Position numbers and translations under genes: made by a program
Shown here: positions 42,257 through 51,579 of the stretch, in pieces
Layout: the number at the start of each line of letters is the position of its first letter
Position numbering within the stretch: position 1 is the first letter of the stretch
DNA from: VRUE01 sp963708115
GTDB taxonomy: Bacteria; Actinomycetota; Thermoleophilia; Solirubrobacterales; 70-9
Length of the DNA stretch: 64,000 nt
Assembly: GCA_963708115.1 (NCBI GenBank)
Contig: CAVPRX010000002.1
Span: forward strand, 496,001-560,000
Direction of reading: 5' to 3'
Notes under the pieces: model-generated
Seen by the model: the letters and a program-made list of their open reading frames with translations, nothing else
Told to the model about the DNA's origin: nothing
Databases searched by the model: none

Positions 42257-43567
42257 ATGTCGGTTGAGCAGGGTGACCCGCACCGACTGGCCGCGATCGT
42301 GGCGCTCGTGAGCGCGGCGGTCCTCGCAGTCCTCGGCATCGACATCGTCCTTTCTCAGTTTCCCCGGGGGCTGATAGTTCTCGCCGGCCTCGTGCTCGCG
42401 CTCGCGGCGGCTTGGTACGGCCTGACCCGCACCGGGGTGCCGCGGCTTCTGGGATCTGGAATCGCGATCCTGGCAGTGGCGGCGATCGTTGCTGTGTTGA
42501 TCGCCGACGGCGATCACTTCGCGCAGGCTCTCGTGATCGTGGTGGGCTTGGGGCTGATGCTCATTGCGATGCGATCGGCCTTCAAGGTCCACGTCCCTCT
42601 CCAACGGGCGCCGGACCCCCGTCACCCGGTGCTCTTCTACAACCCCAAGTCTGGTGGGGGCAAGGCCGAGAAGTTCCACCTGGCCGACGAGGCGCGGGCT
42701 CGTGGCATCGAGCCAATCGAGTTGAAGCTGGGTACCGACCTCGAGCAGCTCGTGCGCGGCGCGGTGGCCGATGGAGCCGATGCGTTGGCGATGGCCGGCG
42801 GCGACGGCTCCCAGGCCGTCGTCGCCATGGTTGCCGCCGAGCAGGGTCTGCCCTATGCCTGCATCCCGGCCGGGACCCGCAACCACTTCGCGCTCGATCT
42901 CGGGGTCGACCGCGACGATGTCGTCGGCGCGCTCGACGCCTTCGTCGGCGGCCGCGGAAGGCGGGTCGATCTTGCCGAGGTCAACGGCCGGGTATTCGTC
43001 AACAACGTCTCGATCGGCCTCTACGCCGAGGCTGTCCAGCGCGAGGGCTATCGGGAGGCGAAGCTGCGGACCATCCTCGACACGCTGCCCGAGGTTTTGG
43101 GGCCTGAGGGCGAAGGGCTGGACCTGCGCTGGACCGGGCCCGGAGGGCATGAGCACTCCTCCGGGGCGGCGATCCTCGTCTCCAACAACCGCTACCGCCT
43201 CGGGCGCGCGGTCGGCTCTGGTACCCGGCCGAGGATCGACGACGAGCTGCTGGGAATCACCGTTGCTTCGGCGCCGGTTGCAGGCCGGCGCCTCTTCCAG
43301 CGGCCTTGGCAAGAGTGGTCCGCACCCGCCTTCGAGGTTGACGCAGAGGGCCCGATCGCCGCGGGCATCGACGGCGAGGCCGTGACTCTGGACACGCCGC
43401 TGCGCTTCAGAATCCTGCCGGCAGCGCTGCAGGTGCGGATCGCCGCCGCACATCCCGGAGCCTCTCCGTCTGCGGCGATGCCCGAGGGCGCCCGGGAGAC
43501 CGTTCTCGCGCTGGTACGGATTGCTGTACGGGGGACGCCGAAACGCACGAGATCATTGTCCCGATGA
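42257..43567 (+). CDS. Membrane-anchored diacylglycerol kinase-type lipid kinase
   Basis: 436 residues. The first about 105 hold four transmembrane helices. The rest is a DAGK catalytic domain: VLFYNPKSGGGKAEKFHLAD, ADALAMAGGDGSQAVVAMVA (GGDG nucleotide motif), PYACIPAGTRNHFALDLG, and the C-terminal acid-binding INLVNN-equivalent FVNNVSIGLYAEAV. It probably phosphorylates a membrane lipid such as diacylglycerol or a related polyprenol. Its stop overlaps the start of a truncated PAP2 gene, so it may once have worked with a lipid phosphatase in one operon. Start ATG 42257 has GAGG upstream. Confidence 0.85.
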   Translation: MSVEQGDPHRLAAIVALVSAAVLAVLGIDIVLSQFPRGLIVLAGLVLALAAAWYGLTRTGVPRLLGSGIAILAVAAIVAVLIADGDHFAQALVIVVGLGLMLIAMRSAFKVHVPLQRAPDPRHPVLFYNPKSGGGKAEKFHLADEARARGIEPIELKLGTDLEQLVRGAVADGADALAMAGGDGSQAVVAMVAAEQGLPYACIPAGTRNHFALDLGVDRDDVVGALDAFVGGRGRRVDLAEVNGRVFVNNVSIGLYAEAVQREGYREAKLRTILDTLPEVLGPEGEGLDLRWTGPGGHEHSSGAAILVSNNRYRLGRAVGSGTRPRIDDELLGITVASAPVAGRRLFQRPWQEWSAPAFEVDAEGPIAAGIDGEAVTLDTPLRFRILPAALQVRIAAAHPGASPSAAMPEGARETVLALVRIAVRGTPKRTRSLSR

Positions 43568-43707
43568 GCAAGTGGCTCAGCGAGGCAAAGGCGGTCGATA
43601 CCGCCGTCTATGCAGCGATCGCTGCCGGCGACACGCCTTCGCTTGATGTCGCCATGCGCGGTCTCTCTCGCCACGCGGCCTCCGCCTTTGACAGCGCGCG
43701 ACGATGA
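43564..43707 (+). pseudogene. N-terminal remnant of a PAP2-type phosphatase gene
   Basis: 47 codons, ATG at 43564 overlapping the lipid kinase stop (ATGA) and a TGA at 43705-43707 overlapping the next start (ATGA). The peptide MSKWLSEAKAVDTAVYAAIA followed by TPSLDVAMRGLSRHA matches the start of PAP2 lipid phosphatases, which often follow DAGK domains (LDxxLRxLSRxADHS). The catalytic part is missing. Its coding frame and clean overlaps suggest a deletion fused the remaining start to the next gene. Confidence 0.6.
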
Positions 43708-45776
43708 ACATTCGGATCGTCTGGCGCGCCTTGCTGGTCCTGCTGCTGGACGCCTTCGCCCTGCTGCTGCTCTCCGCGCTGCTCTCCGGTTTCGTCCTTG
43801 ACGGTGCCCTCGCTGCGCTTGGCGCGGCGGCGGCGATCGGCTTGCTCAACGCGCTGATCTGGCCGGTCCTGGCACGGATCGCGCTGCCACTCACGGTCCT
43901 CACCCTCGGCGGCGCGGCCCTGCTCCTCAACGGCGTTCTCGTCACCTTCGCCGTCAACCTCCTGCCTGGCGCCCACCTCGACGGGGTGCTCGAGGGGATT
44001 GTCGTCACGGTGGCGATGACGGCGCTCACCGCCGGCTTCTACTCGCTGCTGGCGATCGACGAAGACGACTCCTGGTACCGCAACGTCGTCCGCCGGCAGA
44101 TGCGACGACGGGGACAGCGCGTGGAGAGCGAGGTGCCGGGCGTCCTCTTCCTGGAGATCGACGGGCTCGCCCACGACGTCCTGCACCGGGCGCTGGCCGC
44201 CGGCGACGCGCCAAACCTCGCCGCCTGGCTGCGCAGCGGCTCCCACCGGCTGAGCGGGTGGGAGACCGACTGGTCCTCGCAGACCGGCGCCTGCCAGGCG
44301 GGTCTGTTGCACGGCTCCAACGAGGACATGCCGGCCTTCCGCTGGTGGGAGAAGGACCGCGACGCGGCGATCGTGACCAACCACCCGCGCGACGCCGAAG
44401 AGCTCGAGCGGCGGCACTCCGACGGACGCGGGCTGCTGCACGCGGGCGGCGCCAGCCGCGCCAACATCCTCTCCGGCGACGCACCGCACTCGATGCTGAC
44501 GATGAGCACGGTGCTGCACCGCCGGCGGCCGATCGGGGTCGACTACGCGGCCTATTTCGCTCGCCCCTATGCGGTCGCGCGCACGCTCGTGCTTGCGCTC
44601 GTCGACGTCTTCCGCGAGCGCCGGGCGGTGCGGCGGCAGCTCCGCGACGACGTCCGCCCGCGGATCGCCCGCCCGCGCTCCTACGCCGCCGTGCGCGCCT
44701 GGGCCACCGTGGTCCAGCGCGACCTCCAGGTCGCCAGCGTCGTCGGCGACGTCCTCGCCGGTCGGCCGCTCGTCTACACGACCTTCCTTGCCTACGACGA
44801 GGTCGCCCACCACTCCGGGATCGAACGCGACGACGCCCTCGCCGTGCTGCGCGACCTCGACCGCCAGATCGCCCGGATCGCACTTGCCTGCGCCGACGCG
44901 CCGCGCCCCTACCGGCTGGTCGTCCTCTCCGATCACGGCCAGTCGCAGGGGGAAACCTTCCGCGACCGCTACGGGGAAACGCTCGAGGACCTGGTGCGGT
45001 CGGCCTGCGACCCTGAGAGCACGATCGCGGTCGAGGAGGGCGAGGACGACGCGCTCGCCTACCTGAGCGCCGGCCTGACCGAGGTCGCCCGCGACGACAC
45101 GATCGCGGCGCGCTCGGTCCGCACCGCGACCCGTGGCCGGCGCGAGGACGGTGTGGTGACGCTCGACGCCGAGGTCCGCGAGGAGGTGGACCGGGCGCAC
45201 GGGGGAGAGGTGCCCGAGCTTTCGGTAATGGCCTCGGGCTGCCTTGGCCTGATCAGCTTCCCCCGCCAGCCCGGCCGGGTGCCCTTGGAGCGACTCGAGG
45301 CGCTCTACCCGCTGCTGGTCCCGGCGCTCCGCGACCACCCAGGAATCGGCTTCGTCCTGGTCCGCTCGGAGCGCTTCGGTGCGATCGCGGTCGGCGCGGG
45401 TGGCACCCACTTCCTCGATGGAGATCGTGTCGAGGGCGAGGACCCACTCGAGCCGTTCGGCCCGCACGCCGCCGACCACCTGCGGCGCACCGATGGCTTC
45501 CCCCACTGCGCCGACCTGATGGTCAACAGCACCTACTGGCCGCAGTTCGGTGAGGTCGCTGCCTTCGAGGAGCTGGTGGGGTCGCACGGCGGCATGGGCG
45601 GGACCCAGGCGCACCCCTTCGTGTTGCACCCGGCCGAGCTCGCCTGGCCGCAGGAGGATGTGGTCGGCGCCGAGCGGGTCCACCGGGTGTTCCGGGAGTG
45701 GCTCGCCGGCCTCGGGCACGACGGCTATGCCAACGAGGTCGCCTCGCCCGGCGCCAGCACCCGCAGCGCCGACTGA
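43704..45776 (+). CDS. Membrane protein with holin-like helices and type I phosphodiesterase/phosphatase domain
   Basis: 690 residues. Residues about 1-125 form four transmembrane helices of the mycobacterial holin-like family. The rest is an alkaline-phosphatase-superfamily domain: first metal motif LFLEIDGLAHDVL, nucleophile Thr in WSSQTGACQAG, then AYDEVAHHSG, VVLSDHGQSQG and GSHGGMGGTQAH. This set of Asp, Thr and His residues is that of phosphodiesterases/nucleotide pyrophosphatases and phosphopentomutase-like enzymes. It probably acts on a phosphate ester at the outer face of the membrane. The last codons overlap the MBL gene by 52 bp. Confidence 0.8.
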   Translation: MNIRIVWRALLVLLLDAFALLLLSALLSGFVLDGALAALGAAAAIGLLNALIWPVLARIALPLTVLTLGGAALLLNGVLVTFAVNLLPGAHLDGVLEGIVVTVAMTALTAGFYSLLAIDEDDSWYRNVVRRQMRRRGQRVESEVPGVLFLEIDGLAHDVLHRALAAGDAPNLAAWLRSGSHRLSGWETDWSSQTGACQAGLLHGSNEDMPAFRWWEKDRDAAIVTNHPRDAEELERRHSDGRGLLHAGGASRANILSGDAPHSMLTMSTVLHRRRPIGVDYAAYFARPYAVARTLVLALVDVFRERRAVRRQLRDDVRPRIARPRSYAAVRAWATVVQRDLQVASVVGDVLAGRPLVYTTFLAYDEVAHHSGIERDDALAVLRDLDRQIARIALACADAPRPYRLVVLSDHGQSQGETFRDRYGETLEDLVRSACDPESTIAVEEGEDDALAYLSAGLTEVARDDTIAARSVRTATRGRREDGVVTLDAEVREEVDRAHGGEVPELSVMASGCLGLISFPRQPGRVPLERLEALYPLLVPALRDHPGIGFVLVRSERFGAIAVGAGGTHFLDGDRVEGEDPLEPFGPHAADHLRRTDGFPHCADLMVNSTYWPQFGEVAAFEELVGSHGGMGGTQAHPFVLHPAELAWPQEDVVGAERVHRVFREWLAGLGHDGYANEVASPGASTRSAD

Positions 45777-46486
45777 GGCGCCAGCGTACGCATCCAGGTG
45801 GCGAGCTCGCGTGGCGGCTCGTGCAGCGGTTTAGGGCGCAGCCGCGCGAGGCCGAGCGGGTAGAGGGTGCCCCAGTGGATCGGCACCACCAGCTTCGCTG
45901 AGAGCAGCGCCGCCGCCCGCGCCGCCCGCTCGGGGTCTAGGTGCCCGGCGCCGATGCTCGTGCCCCAGCCCCAGATCGGCAGCAGGGCGAGGTCGAGCTT
46001 GCCGCTGCCGATCGTCTCCATGCCGTCGAAGAGGTCGGTGTCCCCGGCAAAGTAGATGCGTCGCTGTCCGGCGAGCTCGAAGCCGACCGGCCGCGAGGCC
46101 CGCTCGAAGCGCCGGCCGCCGGCTGGGTGGTTCGCCTCGGTAGCGGTGACGCGGACGCCGCCGACGTCGTCGGAGTCGCCAGGGGTCAGCTCGCGGACGT
46201 CGGAGAAGCCGAGGCGGTCGAGGAAATCCCCAGCCCCGGGCGCGGCAAGCACCGGCACCGCCTTGCTCAGCCGCCGCAGCGAGGGCACGTCGGCGTGGTC
46301 GTGGTGCAGGTGGGAGATCAGCACCGCGTCGACGTCCTCCGCCAGTCGCGGGTCGGGAAGCGCCCCATGGCGCCACAGTGGGCCGACCCGGCGCCGCAGC
46401 AGCGGATCGGTGAGCAGGCGGACGCCGTCGGTCTCGATCAGGACGGTCGCGTGGCCGACGTAGGTGACCCGCACCGCCGCGGTCAT
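45725..46486 (-). CDS. Metallo-beta-lactamase-fold hydrolase (UlaG-like)
   Basis: 253 residues starting MTAAVRVTYVGHATVLIET. The metal motif is HLHHDHAD; further ligands are His of EANHPAGG, Asp of FAGDTDLF and His of VPIHWGTLYP, the set of the UlaG/NAPE-PLD-like branch. It acts on an unknown phosphoester or lactone. The ATG at 46486 was chosen by the family N-terminus; upstream sequence in frame is not coding. Its end overlaps the phosphodiesterase gene on the other strand. Confidence 0.83.
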   Translation of the reverse strand: MTAAVRVTYVGHATVLIETDGVRLLTDPLLRRRVGPLWRHGALPDPRLAEDVDAVLISHLHHDHADVPSLRRLSKAVPVLAAPGAGDFLDRLGFSDVRELTPGDSDDVGGVRVTATEANHPAGGRRFERASRPVGFELAGQRRIYFAGDTDLFDGMETIGSGKLDLALLPIWGWGTSIGAGHLDPERAARAAALLSAKLVVPIHWGTLYPLGLARLRPKPLHEPPRELATWMRTLAPQSALRVLAPGEATSLA

Positions 46487-46537
46487 CGCGCGACTCCGAG
46501 GCCGTGTCGGGGACGCTGCGTATCGTGCGGCGGACCG

Positions 46538-47710
46538 ATGACTCCGAGGCGCCCGATCCGAGGCCGGCTGTGGCGCCCCGCCCACGAGAGCGGGCCCCCC
46601 GAGGAAGAAGTGATCGAGATCGATCCCGCCGAGCTGAGTGGGATGTTCTCGGCGCCGGCCTGGCTGCGGGACCTCGGCTTCAGCGCCTGGTTGCTGGTCG
46701 GGGTGGCCGCGGCGCTGGTCGGTGCGATCTTCCTGCTGGCGCAGACGCAGACGATCGTGATGCCGGTGGTGACGGCGGCGATCGTCGCCTCGGTCACGGT
46801 GCCCCTGGTCGACTGGCTGAAGCGGCATGGGGTGCCGAGGGGAGCCGGTGCTGTGCTCGTCTTCCTCGGGATCGTCCTGATCGGCGTCGGCGTCGGCGTC
46901 ATCGTCATGAGCGGCATCGCCAGCCAGGCTGACAGCCTCAGCGGGAGACTCCATGCCGGCGCGGACGAGATCCAGTCCTGGCTCCAGGGCCTGGGCGTCG
47001 GTTCCTCCACCGCCGGCGACGCGAACGAGGAGGCGAGCGCCTCGATCAGCGCCGGCTTCAGGGCCCTGACCGGCGGCTTGCTCGGTGGCGTCGACAAGCT
47101 GGCCTCGTTGGCCGTCTTCCTCTCTTTTGCCGCTATCAGCCTCTTCTTCATGCTCAAGGACGCGCCCACGCTCGGCAGGTTCGTCGAGCGCCATCTCGGC
47201 ATGCCTGTCCCGCTCGCCCGCACCGTGATGGGGCAGGTGTCCCGCTCCCTGCGCGGCTACTTCGTCGGGGTCACGATCGTCGCCGCCTGGAGTGCGCTGC
47301 TGGTCGGTGCCGGGGCGCTGCTGCTCGGGGTGCCGCTGCCGGGGACGATCGCCGTCGTCACCTTCCTCGGTGGCTACGTGCCCTATCTCGGCGCCTGGGC
47401 GGCGGGGGCCTTCGCGGTCCTGATCGCCCTGGGCGCCCAGGGGCCCGAGGCGGCCCTGGCTATCGCGGTAATCGTCCTCCTCGCGAACGGCGTGCTCCAG
47501 CAGCTGGTGCAGCCGATTGCCTACGGCGCCGCCCTCGACCTCCACCCCCTGGCAGTTCTGATCGCCACCATCGCCGGCGGCTGCCTCTTCGGCACCATCG
47601 GCCTCATCCTCGCCGCCCCCCTCGTCTCCGCAGCGGTCAGGATCTCTGCCGAGCTCACCGCCGCGCGCCCGTCGGCAGAGCGAGTCGAGGCTGCGAGAAG
47701 CGGCAACTAG
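46538..47710 (+). CDS. AI-2E-family transporter
   Basis: 390 residues with about eight hydrophobic segments in the AI-2E exporter arrangement: an N-terminal pair (WLLVGVAAALVGAIFLL, VVTAAIVASVTVPLV), a soluble segment, and LQQLVQPIAYGAALDLHPLA near the C-terminus, which is the family's most conserved part. Members move small molecules or Na+/H+ across the membrane; the substrate is not known. The ATG at 46538 starts the conserved part. Its TAG stop shares the CTAG palindrome with the TAG stop of the opposite-strand SulP gene. Confidence 0.83.
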   Translation: MTPRRPIRGRLWRPAHESGPPEEEVIEIDPAELSGMFSAPAWLRDLGFSAWLLVGVAAALVGAIFLLAQTQTIVMPVVTAAIVASVTVPLVDWLKRHGVPRGAGAVLVFLGIVLIGVGVGVIVMSGIASQADSLSGRLHAGADEIQSWLQGLGVGSSTAGDANEEASASISAGFRALTGGLLGGVDKLASLAVFLSFAAISLFFMLKDAPTLGRFVERHLGMPVPLARTVMGQVSRSLRGYFVGVTIVAAWSALLVGAGALLLGVPLPGTIAVVTFLGGYVPYLGAWAAGAFAVLIALGAQGPEAALAIAVIVLLANGVLQQLVQPIAYGAALDLHPLAVLIATIAGGCLFGTIGLILAAPLVSAAVRISAELTAARPSAERVEAARSGN

Positions 47711-49488
47711 CCTCTTCCGGCGCCGCCCTCCAATCGAATCGCAGCTATCGCCGCCTCAATGGAGGGATAGAAGTGATCTTTGTCGAGCGTGTCCATCAGC
47801 CCGTAGCGCAGAGTCAGCTCTTTGAGGCGATCGCGCAGCTCGACGAAAGCGAGGTGTATCCCGGCTGCGTTCAGCTCGCGGTCGAGCTGCTCGAGCATCT
47901 CCGCCGCGGTCACGTCGACGTCGGTGATCGCCTCGCACTGCAGGACGATCCAGTCGGGCTCGCGCTCGCGCGCGAGTCGCCTGATCTCGTCGCGGAACCT
48001 TCCCGCGTTGGCGAAGAACAGCGGCGCCTCCCAGCGGTAGACGACAACCCCGGGAACCTCGTCGGCATCAGGGTAGGCGGTCACGTCGTGCCATCCCTCC
48101 AGGTCGTCGGGACGTCCCAGAACCGCGCCATGCGGCCACCAGTTGCGGCGGAAGAAGAGGATGATCGCGAGCAGGACCGCGACCACGATTCCCTGCAGGA
48201 CGCCGAGCAGCACGACCCCGGCGGTGGCCACCAGGGACACGCCGAGCGCGCTTCTGCGCATCTCGTAGTAGCGGCGCAGCAGGGGCAGGTTCATCAGCGA
48301 TAGCGCGGCGGCGATCACCACCGCCGCGAGCGCCGCCTGCGGCAGGTCGGCGAGCAGTGAGTTGAGGAAGAGAAGGAGAGCCGCGACGAGCCCGGCCCCG
48401 ACCAGCCCGGCCAGCTGAGTCTTCGCCCCCGACTGCTCGGCGACGGCGGTCCTCGAGCCGCTCGTCGAGACCGCGAACCCCTGGAAGAAGCCGGCTGCCA
48501 CGTTCGCGGCCCCGAGCCCGATCATCTCCTGATCGGGCTTGACCTCCTCCCCGCGCCGGGCCGCGAAGCTGGTCGCGGTCGCGATCGTGTCGGTCAGCGA
48601 TACCAGGGTGATGCCAAGAGCCGCCAGCAGCAGCGCCGGGACGTCGCCGGCGTCCGTCCAGGGGAGTCCGGGGGTGGGCACTCCCTGGGGCAGGGACCCG
48701 ACCGTCGCGACCCCGTGATCGGCCAGGCCGAAGGCCGCCGAGACGACGGTGGCCGCCACGACTCCGACGAGGATTGCCGGCAGACGCTTGGTGAGGAGCG
48801 GGAGTACGAGCAGGATGCCGAGGATCGCGAGCCCGAGCACGAGCGTGGCGGTGTGCGTCTGGCCGAGACCCTCCACGAACGCCTTCAGCTCGCCGAGGAA
48901 CGAGTCGGCGTCGGTCGAGAACCCGAACAGCTTCGGCAGCTGTCCGACGACGATCGTGATCCCGAGGCCGTTCATGTAGCCGACCTGGACCTCTTTCGAG
49001 AGCAGGTCGGCGACGAACCCGAGCTTGCCGAGGCCGAGGCCGATCTCGACAAGGCCGACGAAGATCGCGAGCATGCCCGCCAGGACGATCGCCGACCCCG
49101 GGTCTCCCACGACCAGCAAGGGCGTGATCGAAGCGAGGATCAGGGGGGAGATCGAGGAGTCGGGCCCGAGCACGAGGACCCGTGAAGGCCCGAAGAGGGC
49201 GTAGCCCACCAGGCAGGCGATCGTCGTGTAGAGGCCCGTGACCGCCGGCAGCCCGGCGAGCTCTGCATAGGCCATTCCCTGCGGGACCAGGATCGCGGCC
49301 AGCACGACTCCCGCCACCAGATCGGGTCGAGCGGATTGGCCGGGGTACTGCCGGATGAGCTTGAGTCCGGGCACCCAGCGGTGTAGTCGACTGGAGCGGT
49401 GAAGTTGCCCCCCTGAATCCACGGATCCGCTCCTCTGCATAGCTGTCGCGTTCGTTGGTGGCCCCCGAGAAAGGGACGATATGCGCAT
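47707..49488 (-). CDS. SulP-family anion transporter with STAS domain
   Basis: 593 residues. About ten to twelve helices with the SulP signatures LVAGVVLAAILVPQGMAYAE, GPSRVLVLGPDSSISPL and FFQGFAVSTSGSRTAVAEQSG, then a C-terminal STAS domain (about 460-585: VVYRWEAPLFFANAGRFRDE, DWIVLQCEAITDVDVTAAE). Family members carry sulphate, bicarbonate or other anions. The ATG at 49488 has AGGA upstream; a later ATG (49440) is possible. It converges on the AI-2E gene with overlapping stop codons. The direction of transport cannot be told. Confidence 0.87.
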   Translation of the reverse strand: MRISSLSRGPPTNATAMQRSGSVDSGGQLHRSSRLHRWVPGLKLIRQYPGQSARPDLVAGVVLAAILVPQGMAYAELAGLPAVTGLYTTIACLVGYALFGPSRVLVLGPDSSISPLILASITPLLVVGDPGSAIVLAGMLAIFVGLVEIGLGLGKLGFVADLLSKEVQVGYMNGLGITIVVGQLPKLFGFSTDADSFLGELKAFVEGLGQTHTATLVLGLAILGILLVLPLLTKRLPAILVGVVAATVVSAAFGLADHGVATVGSLPQGVPTPGLPWTDAGDVPALLLAALGITLVSLTDTIATATSFAARRGEEVKPDQEMIGLGAANVAAGFFQGFAVSTSGSRTAVAEQSGAKTQLAGLVGAGLVAALLLFLNSLLADLPQAALAAVVIAAALSLMNLPLLRRYYEMRRSALGVSLVATAGVVLLGVLQGIVVAVLLAIILFFRRNWWPHGAVLGRPDDLEGWHDVTAYPDADEVPGVVVYRWEAPLFFANAGRFRDEIRRLAREREPDWIVLQCEAITDVDVTAAEMLEQLDRELNAAGIHLAFVELRDRLKELTLRYGLMDTLDKDHFYPSIEAAIAAIRLEGGAGRG

Positions 49489-49496
49489 CTTCTGTC

Positions 49497-50096
49497 CTAC
49501 CGGCGTCTCGAGTGGCGGCGGGGGAGGACGGTGATCGCGAAAGTAGTCGAGGCTTCGTGGATCAGGTCGACAGGGACGGCCGTCGTCTTGGCGGCGCTCC
49601 GCGGGGGCTTGTCGGAGCCGAAGAGGGCGATGGAGACGAGCTGCCCGCGCGGGTCGTGGCGGGCCTTGTAGCGGATGCCGTCATAGCCGGCTTCCTGCAG
49701 GGCGAGTGCCCAGCCCTGGGTCAGGTTGTAGTCGGAGGTCGAGTGGATCTCAGCGGTGAGGCCAACGAGTCCGAGAACGGTCGGGTCCGTCAGGTCAACG
49801 ACGTTTGCTTTGGGCGGGCGCAGCCTGGATAGCCGTTGCGCGTCGACGAGCGGCTCTGGAATGACCCCGCCCGGCCGCAGCAGGCGCCCGAACTTCTCGA
49901 CGAAGGCGCCAATCGGCTCCTCGGCGAGGTAGCAGGTGCCTGACTCGGCGAGGTTGAACCTGCCATCGGGGCCGACGTCGAAGAACCAGGGCGCGACGTC
50001 GGCGGCATGGATTCGCCACAGAGGTTCCGTCCCGAGCGTCGTATCGGGAAGCTCGGGCAGCTCGTCCGGAGGAGCGGGCAGGCCGCGCGGACTCAA
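49497..50096 (-). CDS. RES-domain toxin
   Basis: 199 residues with a RES domain: WRIHAADVAPWFFDVGP, RFNLAESGTCYLAEEPIGAFVEKFGR and, near the end, QGWALALQEAGYDGIRYKAR. The Arg-Glu-Ser set is Arg of WRIH, Glu of FVEKF and Ser of LFGS. Family toxins degrade NAD+. The TTG at 50096 overlaps the antitoxin stop (TTGA), so the two are coupled. Ends nine bases before the divergent SulP start on the same strand. Confidence 0.85.
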   Translation of the reverse strand: MSPRGLPAPPDELPELPDTTLGTEPLWRIHAADVAPWFFDVGPDGRFNLAESGTCYLAEEPIGAFVEKFGRLLRPGGVIPEPLVDAQRLSRLRPPKANVVDLTDPTVLGLVGLTAEIHSTSDYNLTQGWALALQEAGYDGIRYKARHDPRGQLVSIALFGSDKPPRSAAKTTAVPVDLIHEASTTFAITVLPRRHSRRR

Positions 50097-50602
50097 CGCT
50101 TCAGCTCGGCCACGGTGCGGTGGGCCGAGAGAAGCAGGGGCTCGAGGTCCGCATCGGCAAAGGCATTGACCGGAGCCCGGTCACCCAGCTCCGACTGCGG
50201 GGCGGTGGCAAATGCGGCGAGCGTCCAGGGGTCGAGCCCCGCTTGACCAAAGATCTCGTTGAGCTTCTTGATCGCCCCGAACGGCGTGCTGTTCGCAGCA
50301 TCGAACTGCCAACGTGGGTAGCGGATCAAGTCGGCGTCATCGCGCAGGGCGAGCACCGAGCCACTGAGGACCCGCTTGCGCAGCGCCTCCCGGCTGATCC
50401 CACCGAGCAGGACGCGAGCTTCGGCGCTGGTAAGCAGCTCTCCGAGAGCACGTTCCCAAGCACCTCCGGCAAGCACGACCATCGCCGCCCGTCGCCCAAG
50501 CACCTCGGCATCGTCAGCCGAGCTCGGCTGGCCACCGATCTCGGCGAGCGTGCGCCGGAACTCTTCGACGGTGCGGTCTAGGAGAGCTGGGTTCGTTGCC
50601 AT
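50093..50602 (-). CDS. Xre/MbcA-type antitoxin of the RES pair
   Basis: 169 residues. The C-terminal half has the MbcA/ParS-Xre antitoxin pattern: EALRKRVLSGSVLALRDDAD, IRYPRWQFDAANSTPFGAIKKLNEIF and an alpha-helical end TVAELKR that would bind the RES toxin. An N-terminal helical region may be the dimer or DNA part. ATG at 50602. The toxin gene follows with a 4-bp overlap. A promoter in the 26 bp to the next gene is too short to see. Confidence 0.8.
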   Translation of the reverse strand: MATNPALLDRTVEEFRRTLAEIGGQPSSADDAEVLGRRAAMVVLAGGAWERALGELLTSAEARVLLGGISREALRKRVLSGSVLALRDDADLIRYPRWQFDAANSTPFGAIKKLNEIFGQAGLDPWTLAAFATAPQSELGDRAPVNAFADADLEPLLLSAHRTVAELKR

Positions 50603-50628
50603 GAGTACCGAGGGTAGCGTCAACCCTG

Positions 50629-51579
50629 TCAACCTGCAAGCAGCCGACTCCAGGCAGCGTGCGAGAGGGCCGGGAAGGTCACGACGACGATCTCGTCGTT
50701 GACGTTGTGGCCGGGGCTGACGCACTCGCCGCTGCCGGCGACCCGTACCTCGATGTCGTCGAGGCCGGCCTTGGCCAGCTTGCCGCGGGCCACGTTGATG
50801 AACTCGGTGGGAGCGAGGCAGCGCTCTTCCGCGACGCCTCGGGCCAGACGGCGGGCGCTGGCGAAGCGGTTCAGCTCTGCTCGCTCCCTGGAGATGGTCA
50901 GGACGGCGATGTGGTCGTCCTCGAGCTCGTAGCCGCCCCCGCATGGTTCGTCGCCTTCGATTGCGACTTCCACGTCCTTGAACCTGGGATTGCGCGAAAG
51001 CCGGTTGCGGGCGATCGCCGCCTGCTTGCTAGGCGAGGCGCAGGTCGATCTCGCCGCCGGGATGCCCCTGAGTGAGAAGAGCGCCGCGTAGGCGCGGGCG
51101 CGGGACACGCCCAGCGGCGCGTAGTCCGAGGGGAGGGGAACCAGGCCTAGGCGATCGCAGACTCCGGGGCCCGCCGGGAAGACGGCGATCCCCGCGCTCG
51201 CGCCGGTGCAGGCCGTCAGCTCGGGTGGGGTGGTGTCGTCGGTGCGGACAACTCCCTCGCGCCAGAACCTTTCGCACTTGGCGACCGGGTCGGCGGCGCC
51301 GCGGAAGATCGTCATGTTGGCGTGGAGAGACGGCCGGTCGGCGCAGGCGACGCCAGCTTCGAGGTCGATCTCGTCAGCCGAGAACACACCCGCCGCCCAC
51401 GCGACCCCGCCGCTGACCGCCAACAGGGCGACGGCCGCGACCAGGAGCCTTCGGGCCTTGACGCGCTTGCGGCTGGACGGGGGATCAGGACGCAGCTCTG
51501 CCGCCAGGGCTTCGCGGCGCGCTCTGACCGTGGCGTCGTCGGGGAGGAGGACGGAGATGTCGGGTTTGCGGTTCGTCAT
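50629..51579 (-). CDS. Membrane-anchored protein, partner of the ECF sigma factor
   Basis: 316 residues. Cytoplasmic N-terminus (about 40, MTNRKPDISVLLPDDAT), one transmembrane helix (LLVAAVALLAVSGGVAWAAG at about 45-64) and a large outer domain with about eight cysteines. It has no zinc-binding anti-sigma motif. Its ATG overlaps the sigma factor's stop (ATGA), so it may be the sensing or regulatory partner. This is inferred from position and topology only. Confidence 0.6.
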   Translation of the reverse strand: MTNRKPDISVLLPDDATVRARREALAAELRPDPPSSRKRVKARRLLVAAVALLAVSGGVAWAAGVFSADEIDLEAGVACADRPSLHANMTIFRGAADPVAKCERFWREGVVRTDDTTPPELTACTGASAGIAVFPAGPGVCDRLGLVPLPSDYAPLGVSRARAYAALFSLRGIPAARSTCASPSKQAAIARNRLSRNPRFKDVEVAIEGDEPCGGGYELEDDHIAVLTISRERAELNRFASARRLARGVAEERCLAPTEFINVARGKLAKAGLDDIEVRVAGSGECVSPGHNVNDEIVVVTFPALSHAAWSRLLAG

